Positions 1 through 8,000 of a stretch of DNA of 64,000 nt are shown here, piece by piece (the first letter of the stretch is position 1; every line of letters starts with the position of its first letter). Below the pieces are notes generated by a model. That model was not told the origin of the DNA. It searched no databases and worked only from the letters and a program-made list of their open reading frames with translations. The translations under genes were made by a program, and so were the position numbers. This DNA is from Cuniculiplasma divulgatum. GTDB lineage: Archaea; Thermoplasmatota; Thermoplasmata; Thermoplasmatales; Thermoplasmataceae. The stretch spans positions 186,001-250,000 of the forward strand of contig CP133595.1 in NCBI GenBank assembly GCA_031200235.1. The letters are read 5' to 3'.

Positions 1-499
1 AGTTGCTCTCCATGTTGACCAGGAAAGGATCGATGAGGTCCATTGCGCTGTCGATGATTGGGGAATATTCAGCGTCCAGGGTCCTCATCTGGATTATAGC
101 CTCGTAATATGACCCTGTGATCTTGTTGCAGGTTGGGCAGCTGTTCAGAAGAATCTTACCGGGTATGCTCAGGTGGCGCGGTTGTGACACAAGATTCCTG
201 TAGTCGGCTGTCACAAGGAAGTCAATCCTGCCTTCGGTCCTCTTAATATCAATGGAATCAGCAACAACTCTCAATTCTGTTCCAGTTTCACCACTGGAAA
301 TATGCTTCTCAAGTTTTGAGGCAAGGTTCGCCTTCATTGCTGACCTGTGCCACCTGTTTCCTATTTTGTATGAGCCACACTTGGGGCATATTGTTATGTC
401 TATTGAACCGGTTACAGAAATCTGCAAACCTTTGCTAAGGCATTCAAGGCACTGCCCGTGATCCACTGCCTCATTCTTATCGCAGACGATACACTTCAT
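1..499 (-). CDS. NMD3-family protein, N-terminal part (cut by window edge)
   Basis: Reads leftward from an ATG at 499 and runs off the window, leaving about 166 residues. The N-terminus carries closely spaced cysteine pairs (CIVC, CLEC, then CPKCGS near residue 40 and CPTC near residue 120), the zinc-binding layout of archaeal NMD3 proteins, homologues of the eukaryotic 60S export adaptor. In archaea a role in large ribosomal subunit maturation is presumed. It starts 3 nt after the stop of the upstream acyl-CoA dehydrogenase, so the two may share a transcript. Family assignment rests on the zinc-finger spacing and sequence feel; the C-terminal part is not visible. Confidence 0.8.
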   Translation of the reverse strand, partial: MKCIVCDKNEAVDHGQCLECLSKGLQISVTGSIDITICPKCGSYKIGNRWHRSAMKANLASKLEKHISSGETGTELRVVADSIDIKRTEGRIDFLVTADYRNLVSQPRHLSIPGKILLNSCPTCNKITGSYYEAIIQMRTLDAEYSPIIDSAMDLIDPFLVNMESN

Positions 500-502
500 A
501 TT

Positions 503-1660
503 TCATTCCGGTATTACCCCATCCCTCTTATAGCTTTTAACAAGCGCAGTTGAAATCAGGTGTTTCCTTATTTCTGTGGTTCCACCGCCTATCTGCCCGA
601 GGATTGCATCACGGAGAAGTCGTTCCACACCAAAGTCCTTCACATACCCATATCCGCCATGTATCTGGATAGCTTCCCGTGCAATGTATTCGGCGCTTTC
701 CGACGCATGCAGCACTGCTGATGCTGCTGAAAGTGAATCCAGCGGATCAGCCTCCACCTTTACCAGAGCATCCTGGGAAATTAGCCGGCTTGTCCTGTAT
801 CGCACATACATGTACGCTAATTTTTCCTCTATGAGCTGAAATTCATAAAGATGCCTGCCGGATTGTTTCCTTTCCATGGAATACTTCAGGGCAGTGTCCA
901 GTGCCTTTCTTGCCACCCCAATAAACAGAAATGCCAGTATGATCCGCTCTGAGTTGAGGCCGCTGAGCATTATATGCTTCCCGTCTCCGATTTTTCCAAG
1001 TATGCGGGAATGATCAAGCTCTATCCTGTCAAAGAAGATTGTTCCGGTTGGAGAACCGCGCATTCCCATCTTCGAGAACTTGTTACCCCTGGAGAAACCC
1101 GTGTCGGTGGCCAGGACAGCGAACGCAGAATGCCCGTCATCGGTTCTGGCGTAGGTGAGAAAAAGATCGGAATAGGGCGCATTGGTGATAAGGGTTTTCG
1201 AACCGCTGAGATAATACCTGCCGTTTTCCTTCACCGCCTGCGACTTCATTGCAAGTGCATCCGAACCAGACCCCGGCTCTGTCATTGCCAGGGAACCGAT
1301 CCATTCACCGGAGCAGAGTTTTGGGACGAATTTCTCCCTTATTTCCCTGCTGCCGTTTCTGTAAAGGTTGTCAAGACAGAGATTGCTGTGTGCCGCATAT
1401 GAGAGTGCAAGGGATGCTGATTCATAGGCTATTTCCTCAGTAACTATGGCCTGTGCAAGATAATCCATCCCTGAACCTCCGAATTCCTCTGGAATGGTTA
1501 TCCCAAGCAGGCCCATCTTTCCCATTTCTCTGAATATCTCAACCGGGAATTCATCATGCTCATCCATTGTTGCTGCAACAGGAGCTACTTTTTTGGAAAC
1601 GAATTCCCTTACCGTATTCTTCAGGATCTCGTGCGTTTCAGGCAATCTGCTCTCTTCCAT
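503..1660 (-). CDS. Acyl-CoA dehydrogenase (isovaleryl/long-chain type active site)
   Basis: FAD-dependent alpha,beta-dehydrogenation of an acyl-CoA thioester. Full length for the family (385 aa): helical N-domain, a middle beta-domain with AMTEPGSGSD near 125-134 and a C-terminal helical domain with IHGGYGY. The usual MCAD catalytic Glu position near the C-terminus is glycine (IGGGTTEIRK), while a Glu sits in helix G (SGLNSERIILA, about residue 238), the arrangement known for isovaleryl-CoA and long-chain dehydrogenases. A branched-chain or longer acyl substrate is therefore likely but not proven. No ETF or other beta-oxidation genes lie nearby; NMD3 follows 3 nt downstream. Confidence 0.9.
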   Translation of the reverse strand: MEESRLPETHEILKNTVREFVSKKVAPVAATMDEHDEFPVEIFREMGKMGLLGITIPEEFGGSGMDYLAQAIVTEEIAYESASLALSYAAHSNLCLDNLYRNGSREIREKFVPKLCSGEWIGSLAMTEPGSGSDALAMKSQAVKENGRYYLSGSKTLITNAPYSDLFLTYARTDDGHSAFAVLATDTGFSRGNKFSKMGMRGSPTGTIFFDRIELDHSRILGKIGDGKHIMLSGLNSERIILAFLFIGVARKALDTALKYSMERKQSGRHLYEFQLIEEKLAYMYVRYRTSRLISQDALVKVEADPLDSLSAASAVLHASESAEYIAREAIQIHGGYGYVKDFGVERLLRDAILGQIGGGTTEIRKHLISTALVKSYKRDGVIPE

Positions 1661-1879
1661 AATGTGAAAGTAATGAATAGAATGTTATTAGTTTGCTGGT
1701 CTGGATATATTGCTGTTATGGTTTTCAGTATCACAACATTAATAATTCCCGTCATTATACAGCAACGTATGCCTGCTGTCAGGCTGTCCAATATGCAACG
1801 CAACAATCCTGGACTCACGTCCTGGTAAGTTTGAATGGATGCAGTTGCTGGTAATGGCATTCAGCAGGGAAGGTGAAGG

Positions 1880-2461
1880 ATGTACATTATAATTGAAGAT
1901 GAATACATAGCCAGAATACCACCGGAGAAGCTGGGATTCGATTACGGAGAAGCAGTCAAGGATGTTTCCAAAGGGTCCCTTGAAGGGAAACTCATCGATC
2001 TTAAGGACCCGGCTGACGATACAAGGATGCTTGGGAAGTGCTATGTGGTGTCCATAATGAATGTGGAAAGGCTGGGAGAAGGAACCATAGTGCACGGAGA
2101 TGGCGGTGTATATCAATCAATAAAATTCAAGGCACTCGCATATTATCCAGAAATGCAGGAGATTGTGGAAGGCATTGTTGTTTCCGTCCAGAACTTCGGT
2201 GCTTTCATCAAGTTTGGACCATTCGAGGGGCTTCTGCATAAGAGCCAGATAATGGACGACAGAATAGATGTGGATATGGCGAACCAGAGATTTATCGGTA
2301 AGGAAACCAAAAGAGATATCAAGGCCGGAGACCGGGTAAGAGTAAGAATCGTTTCTCTGAACCTCAATTCTTCAACACTTGAGGACAGCAAAATTGGATT
2401 TACCATGAAACAGAGCGGACTTGGCAAACTGGAATGGCTCGCCAGGAAAATTGAGAACTGA
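1880..2461 (+). CDS. rpo7: DNA-directed RNA polymerase subunit Rpo7 (E')
   Basis: Stalk subunit of archaeal RNA polymerase; pairs with Rpo4 and binds emerging RNA. The 193-aa product has the N-terminal RNP-like (tip) domain followed by an S1/OB fold (EGIVVSVQNFGAFIKFGPFEGLLH, about residues 93-116). It opens the conserved archaeal cluster rpo7-spt4-dephospho-CoA kinase-rps24e-rps27ae, with 9 nt to spt4. An AAGGTG-like purine stretch at 1870-1875 lies just before the ATG, so this start may be SD-led rather than leaderless. Confidence 0.95.
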   Translation: MYIIIEDEYIARIPPEKLGFDYGEAVKDVSKGSLEGKLIDLKDPADDTRMLGKCYVVSIMNVERLGEGTIVHGDGGVYQSIKFKALAYYPEMQEIVEGIVVSVQNFGAFIKFGPFEGLLHKSQIMDDRIDVDMANQRFIGKETKRDIKAGDRVRVRIVSLNLNSSTLEDSKIGFTMKQSGLGKLEWLARKIEN

Positions 2462-2470
2462 GGCAGGAAA

Positions 2471-2665
2471 ATGAAGCAGGTTTACAGGGCATGCAAGAAA
2501 TGTCATCTTATCACCACTGAGAAGAACTGCCCCATACACGGGGAAGAGAAGACGTCCACAGAATGGTTTGGATTCGTCATAGTGACTGAACCAAAGCTTT
2601 CCATAATCGCAGAAAGGGCAGGGATCACAGAGCCTGGTGCGTATGCAATTAAGGTCAGGCAATGA
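2471..2665 (+). CDS. spt4: Transcription elongation factor Spt4 (RpoE'')
   Basis: Small zinc protein that binds the NGN domain of Spt5 and supports RNA polymerase processivity. The 64 residues show the Spt4 layout: CKKC zinc knuckle near residue 8, a second knuckle, then EWFGFVIVTEP and a C-terminal GAYAIKVR. The second knuckle reads CPIHG rather than the usual CPxCG, so the fourth zinc ligand would be histidine. Located directly after rpo7 as in many archaea. The 3' end overlaps the start of the next gene. Confidence 0.93.
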   Translation: MKQVYRACKKCHLITTEKNCPIHGEEKTSTEWFGFVIVTEPKLSIIAERAGITEPGAYAIKVRQ

Positions 2666-3152
2666 ATTTCTCGTGGGAAGCGATCTCAGGGAGAACATAG
2701 CTAATTATAGCGGGAAACTGTGCACACCTTCCGAGGTGCGTGCAATGTCAGCGAAATCCCGCATAATTTCAGTGGGCGACGTGACAACAGATATTCTACA
2801 CAGAAATGGAGTACATCCATTCCTGGAAGTCGTGGATCTGAGGACCAAGAGAAATCTTCCGGGAGAATTCCGAAGCCAGGCCGGATCGGAGCATGTCCGA
2901 AACCCGCCTGGAGTGATTACCCATGACATGTTCCTCCTTATAGAGAGAATGCTTTCCGGGAATGGCGGAAGGATTGAGGTGGATGGCGAGGAGGATCTTG
3001 CGGTCATACCAATAATTTTTTATTCAGACATAAATACAGTGGTAACCTACGGAGTTCCAGATGTGGGCATGGCCTGCATCAAGGTGGACGAAGCCATTAA
3101 GGATGAGGTTAAAGCACTAATTGAAAGGATGGAAATCAGATGCCAGAATTAA
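2643..3152 (+). CDS. GTP-dependent dephospho-CoA kinase (DUF359 family)
   Basis: Archaeal enzyme completing CoA synthesis by phosphorylating dephospho-CoA with GTP, unrelated to bacterial CoaE. The family signature is visible: ISVGDVTTDIL, FLEVVDLRTKR, then NPPGVIT, and an acidic GEEDLAVIP with IPIIFYS near the end. The frame opens at GTG 2637; ATG 2643 is the more natural start and overlaps spt4 by about 23 nt. It also overlaps rps24e, so translation is probably coupled. Its place between Spt4 and S24e is a recurrent archaeal arrangement. Confidence 0.9.
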   Translation: MQLRSGNEFLVGSDLRENIANYSGKLCTPSEVRAMSAKSRIISVGDVTTDILHRNGVHPFLEVVDLRTKRNLPGEFRSQAGSEHVRNPPGVITHDMFLLIERMLSGNGGRIEVDGEEDLAVIPIIFYSDINTVVTYGVPDVGMACIKVDEAIKDEVKALIERMEIRCQN

Positions 3153-3445
3153 AGATAGAAAACGTGAATGACAATATTCTCCTGCACAGAAAGGAGGTCA
3201 GGTACAGGCTTGTTTTCAAGGATGAGCCTACGCCCAGCAGAGACAAGATCAGGGAAATTATTGCCAAGAATACAGGATCACCAAAGGATCTTGTAATAGT
3301 TGAGAGGAACCTTCAGGAAACAGGAAAAAATGAGGTCAAGGGGTACTCCAAGATATACAAGGATAAGGAAAGCGCAATGCTTTATGAGCCCGATTATGAG
3401 CTTATCAGGAACGGGCTCAAAACAAAAGAGGGTGAGGGCCAGTGA
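3140..3445 (+). CDS. rps24e: 30S ribosomal protein S24e
   Basis: Archaeal/eukaryotic small-subunit protein, 101 aa, typical length. Conserved features include the N-terminal beta-strand segment with LLHRKEV and the later [18 protein letters not shown], matching the S24e consensus K(I/V)Y....(A/K)...EP.Y. Overlaps the DPCK gene by 13 nt and its stop TGA shares a base with the next ATG (TGATG), consistent with translational coupling in one ribosomal/RNA polymerase operon. Confidence 0.96.
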   Translation: MPELKIENVNDNILLHRKEVRYRLVFKDEPTPSRDKIREIIAKNTGSPKDLVIVERNLQETGKNEVKGYSKIYKDKESAMLYEPDYELIRNGLKTKEGEGQ

Positions 3446-3687
3446 TGAAGCGTGAACTTTATGTCCTTGAGGATTCCAAGCTGGTCAGGAAGAGAAGATT
3501 TTGCCCCAGATGCGGGCCCGGTGTATTCCTTGCTGAGCATGCCGACCGTTTCACCTGCGGAAGATGCGGTTACACCGAAATAAAGAAAGAACCAAAGGCT
3601 CAGGAGCAGAAGCCAAAGGAATCAAAACCAAGAGCCAAGAAAGAGAAGGCTCCCGCCAAGAAGAAAGTGGAAGAGAAAAAAGAGTAA
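3445..3687 (+). CDS. rps27ae: 30S ribosomal protein S27ae with charged C-terminal tail
   Basis: Zinc-ribbon ribosomal protein: CPRCGPG and CGRCGY supply the two CxxC pairs. Archaeal S27ae is usually about 50-60 residues; this one is 80 because of a 30-residue Lys/Glu/Pro/Ala-rich tail (from about residue 50) that looks disordered and may contact rRNA. In-frame GTG 3442 precedes the ATG at 3445, but the TGATG junction with rps24e favours the ATG. Last gene of the operon; a T6 tract follows. Confidence 0.93.
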   Translation: MKRELYVLEDSKLVRKRRFCPRCGPGVFLAEHADRFTCGRCGYTEIKKEPKAQEQKPKESKPRAKKEKAPAKKKVEEKKE

Positions 3688-3719
3688 TTCCGGGATATAC
3701 TGATTATCCCCGTTTCTCA

Positions 3720-3725
3720 TTTTTT
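3720..3725 (+). terminator. T-tract terminator after the rpo7 operon
   Basis: A run of six T within a pyrimidine-rich stretch about 33 nt after the rps27ae stop. Archaeal polymerase terminates at such oligo-T tracts without needing a hairpin. Placement fits the end of the rpo7-rps27ae transcript. Confidence 0.5.
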
Positions 3726-3815
3726 GTGTCATTTCTCTGTAATCACATTTTTTCCCCAGATATTGTGAAAGAACCTTACTCCAGCAAACGTTAAAATTAC
3801 CGACATCATGACTGA

Positions 3816-4934
3816 GTGTTGGAAAGAAAAGGCTCTGCAATTCTTCCGCTCCATTACGGACATCCTCCTGAATATCTTTACCGCAGGATGGTGAAACTTG
3901 GAGGACTCATTTCAGATCTGATAATAGAACGGTTTGGAGTGGAGGAATATCTTGAAAAGGTCTCCGATCCCTTCTGGTTTCATTCCCTTTCCCTGGCCAT
4001 AGGTTTTGACTGGAACTCAAGCGGAACAACTACAGCCACGCTCAGCGCCATAAAGGAGCACTATTCCCGCCTGAAAGATTCCCCTGTTTTTATTCTTGGC
4101 GGGAAGGGCAGGCATCTTGGTGAGATGGCTGCTGAATCCATGGAAATAGTTGCCACAGGGGCACTATCAGAATCAAAAATACACAGGATAATGGAGGATG
4201 CCAGGAGAATAGCAAGGGTGGACCAGAACCTGCTCATAGATGGCTTTGATCTTTACATGCAGTTCCTGGTTCTGGACACCCATGGGAAGTGGAGCATTGT
4301 CCAGCAGGGAATGAATCCGCAACAGAGAATGGCAAGACGATACCACTGGATAAGCAGAACTGGCCTGGATTTCTTCAACGATGGAAGAAACGGCATTTCA
4401 GCTCCCCGCCAGATTGATAGAGTCGTGGACCTCACCACAAGAAACAGTGAAGGGAACAGAAGATCAATGCTGGAGATGGCACGGGAAGATCCGTTAAGAT
4501 ACCGGATGAAACTGACTGATGGCCCCCAGAAGACCCTTGATAATTTCCAGAACCAGCAGGATGTTCTCAGGCTGGACTACAGGATAAACTGGGCAAAAAT
4601 GCGGGAGATATACGAGTATCAGCCATCAAGCTTCCAGGACATTGCATTCATGAAGGGCATGGGCAAATCCACAATCAGGGCACTATCCTATCTGGCAGAG
4701 ATTATATACGGCGATAAGCCTTCATTCAGGGACCCTGTGAAATTCTCCTTCGCAGTAGGTGGAAAGGATGGTGTTCCCAAGCCGGTGAACGTGGCAGATT
4801 ACGACAGGGCCATACAATTCTATTCGGAGGTGCTAAGGGGAACAAGGGAAAGGGATGCAACGCTGGAGCATCTTGCAAGAAAACTGCTGAATGACTCGAC
4901 TTCCCACACTGTTACGGGCAGGCAGCATACCTGA
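3816..4934 (+). CDS. DUF763 family protein
   Basis: A 372-aa protein matching the archaeal/bacterial DUF763 family, whose function is unknown. Recognisable blocks: LPLHYGHPPEYLYRRMVKLG near the N-terminus (about 11-30), FWFHSLSLAIGFDWNSSGTTT, and the invariant-looking DLYMQFLVLDTHGKWSIVQQ segment. The C-terminal half is helical, with an HhH-like KGMGKSTIRALSYLAEIIYG stretch that could bind DNA (inference). The start is GTG 3816 or TTG 3819; an A/T-rich box at 3789-3800 lies about 25 nt upstream, consistent with a leaderless start. The giant Lhr helicase follows in the same direction. Confidence 0.8.
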   Translation: MLERKGSAILPLHYGHPPEYLYRRMVKLGGLISDLIIERFGVEEYLEKVSDPFWFHSLSLAIGFDWNSSGTTTATLSAIKEHYSRLKDSPVFILGGKGRHLGEMAAESMEIVATGALSESKIHRIMEDARRIARVDQNLLIDGFDLYMQFLVLDTHGKWSIVQQGMNPQQRMARRYHWISRTGLDFFNDGRNGISAPRQIDRVVDLTTRNSEGNRRSMLEMAREDPLRYRMKLTDGPQKTLDNFQNQQDVLRLDYRINWAKMREIYEYQPSSFQDIAFMKGMGKSTIRALSYLAEIIYGDKPSFRDPVKFSFAVGGKDGVPKPVNVADYDRAIQFYSEVLRGTRERDATLEHLARKLLNDSTSHTVTGRQHT

Positions 4935-5006
4935 ACTGCCTTACTTAAACCCTGAACATTGCAACGGGACTTATAGCGTTTTCCAGTGGATTCTATTATG
5001 GAAGAT

Positions 5007-5016
5007 GTTATATATC
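5007..5016 (+). promoter_or_regulatory. TATA box for the giant Lhr helicase gene
   Basis: GTTATATATC centred about 34 nt before ATG 5046. This box lies inside the longer open frame that starts at GTG 4986, so the upstream starts would be untranscribed and ATG 5046 is preferred. Confidence 0.5.
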
Positions 5017-5045
5017 GATTACAACTCAGTACAAGGTTAAAAAAC

Positions 5046-8000
5046 ATGCAGCAGGCTGAAGTTGACAGGTTTCACGTTGAGGATCACCTTCCATTTCTGG
5101 ATCCATTGATTTCAAAATGGTTCAACCAGAAATATACAGGTCTTACTGATCCACAGAAGAGAGCGATTCCTCTCATACATGCCAGGAAGAACGTACTTGT
5201 CTCAAGTCCAACTGGAACCGGGAAGACACTCACGGGTTTCCTTTCAGTCATCAACGAACTGTTCGCACTTGCAAGGGAAGGAAAGCTAGAGGACCGCATA
5301 TACTGTCTTTACATCAGCCCGCTGAAAGCTCTCGCCAATGACATAAACAAGAACCTCAACACGCCGCTTGGAGAGATTTACGATCTTGCGGAATCTGAAG
5401 GGATGAAGCTCCCAAGGATAAGGGTGGCAGTTCGCTCTGGAGATACACCTCAGAATGAAAGGCAGAAGATGCTCAGGAAACCGCCCCACATCCTCATAAC
5501 AACGCCGGAATCATTCTCACTGACGCTGTCTGCCCCGAAGTTCAGGGAAAAGCTTCAGGACCTCAGGTACCTCATCATCGATGAGATTCATGAAATTTCT
5601 GCCACAAAGAGGGGTGCACTGCTCTCTGTAAACCTGGAGAGGCTGGCAGCAGCAAACAAGGACTTCGTCAGGATTGGCCTGTCGGCAACGCAGGCTCCTC
5701 TTGATCTCATAGCCACATATCTCTGCGGCTATGACGGCGAGAATCCACGGGATTTTACCATAATTGATGTTGACACAAAGAAATTCCTTGATCTGAAAAC
5801 CATAACTCCTGTGAACGATCTGACCAAGACCAGTTATGAGGTGGCCAATGAGAGGATGTATGACACCCTTGTGAAACTGATTAACGATCACAAGACAACC
5901 CTTGTGTTCACCAATACCAGAAGCGGAACAGAGCATGTGGCAATGAGGCTGAAAGCAAGGGGGATAGAGAGCATAGAGGCGCACCATTCTTCACTGGGTA
6001 AGGAAACCAGGATAGAAGTGGAGAACAAGCTGAAGAACGGGGAGCTCAAGTGTGTCATAACCTCCACCTCCCTTGAACTGGGAATTGATATCGGCTACAT
6101 CGACCTTGTTGTCCAGATAGGGAGCCCAAAATCCGTTTCCAAGGGGCTGCAGCGCATAGGACGTTCGGGCCATGGCATTCATGATCTTTCAATGGGCCGT
6201 TTCCTTGTATTTGATCTGGATGACCTCATGGAATGTGCAGTCCTGACAAAGGCCGCATACGATCGGGATATTGATAAGGTCGTTGTTCCAACAAACTCCC
6301 TGGATGTGCTGGCACAGGCAGTGGTTGGAATGACGCTGGAAAAGGTATGGACTGTGGATGAGGCTTTCAGCCTTATAAGAAATTCATATTCCTTCCACAC
6401 ACTGGACAAAGAGGACTTCATGGAGGTCATAAACTACCTCTCCGGAAAGGTAGAGGACAATGTCATCTATTCCAAGATATGGTACGATGATGTGCAGAAC
6501 ACCTTCGGGAAGAAGAAGAGCAGCAGGATGATCTACTTCATGAATGTGGGAACCATCCCGGACGAAGCCGACTACAAGGTGATCAACGAGAAGGGCAGAA
6601 ATCTCGGGCAGCTCAGCGACAAGTTTGTGGAGCGCCTTAAGCAGGGAGATATATTTGTTCTTGGCGCAAAGACATACATGTACATGAAGTCCAGCCGGAA
6701 CAGGGTATATGTCAAGGACGCCACGGGAATGAGGCCAACCGTTCCATCCTGGTCAGGCGAAATGCTGCCAAGGAGCTATGATCTTGGTGTCCTCATTGGG
6801 GAGTTCAGGAAAACAGCCATTGCAAAGATCAACAGCGGCGAGGATATCCGGACATGGCTGGTTGAGAATTATCATGTGGACGAATATGGCGCAGAGAGCC
6901 TCATATCATACCTCAAGACCCAGAGCAAGTTCGGCATCCCCACAGATACGCATCTTCTCATAGAGGGTTACAAGGACAACGCCGGCCTCTATAACATGAT
7001 CTTTCACATACCACTGGGCAGGAGAGTCAATGACGCAATCTCCAGGGCATTCGCACTTGTCATTTCCAACCACTATTCTGTTAACACCAGGATAACTGTA
7101 ACAGATGACGGCTTCATGCTTACCTACGAAAAGAAAATACCCATAAGGGAGGCAATCCTGCTGCTGAAGGACCAGGACTTCCCGGAACTTGTAAGGCGCA
7201 GCCTCTCAAACACGGAGGTGTTCAAGCAGCGGTTCAGGCACTGCGCAGCGCGATCCCTCATGGTGCTCAGGAAATACAAGGGATATGATATCTCGGTTGC
7301 CAGGCAGCAGCTCAGAAGCGACAAGCTGCTCAAGACCCTGGAGGAAATGAGGAATTTTCCTGTAATTAAGGAAACATTTCATGAGATCATGAACGACATG
7401 ATGGATGTTCCACGTGCCCAGAAATATGTTAAGGACGTCATAGAAGGAAAGCATTACTCAATACTGGACTACCGGCAGGAGACCAGCCCGTTCTCATACG
7501 GACTGATACTTGCAGGCGTCTCCGACATGGTGCTCATGGAGGATCGGTCAAAGCTTCTCAAGGAACTTCAGAGCAGGATACTGGACAAGGTTTACGGCTC
7601 CCAGGACATGCATTTCCTGTTCCAGAGCCAGCAAGAGGTGGACGAATATTTCAGGTCAAAGGTTCCCAGGATAAATGACGAAGCCTCCTATGAGAAGGCA
7701 GCGCTTCACTTCCTTTGGATCGACCCGTTCAAGAACCGGGTAAACAGCCCATATCCATATGCTGAAGTGGCGGTTTCGGACCTGAATGAAAAGCTCATAA
7801 ATGATGACATCATCGTTTCGGCTTACATAAGAGGCACAGTGTGGACTCATGTGGACCATTATCCTGTTATACGAAGGATTTTCCAGTCCGAAATCAAGCT
7901 TGATCAGGAACTGTCCAAAGTCATGGATTCATGCAGGGACCTCACATTTGCTGAAATAAAGAAAGAAACAGAGATAGAAGACAGCCGCCTGAAGGAGGAT

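Noticed and set aside
1739-2116. 125-codon minus-strand frame over the rpo7 start
   Set aside because: Antisense to a well-recognised Rpo7 gene; no start signal and no family.
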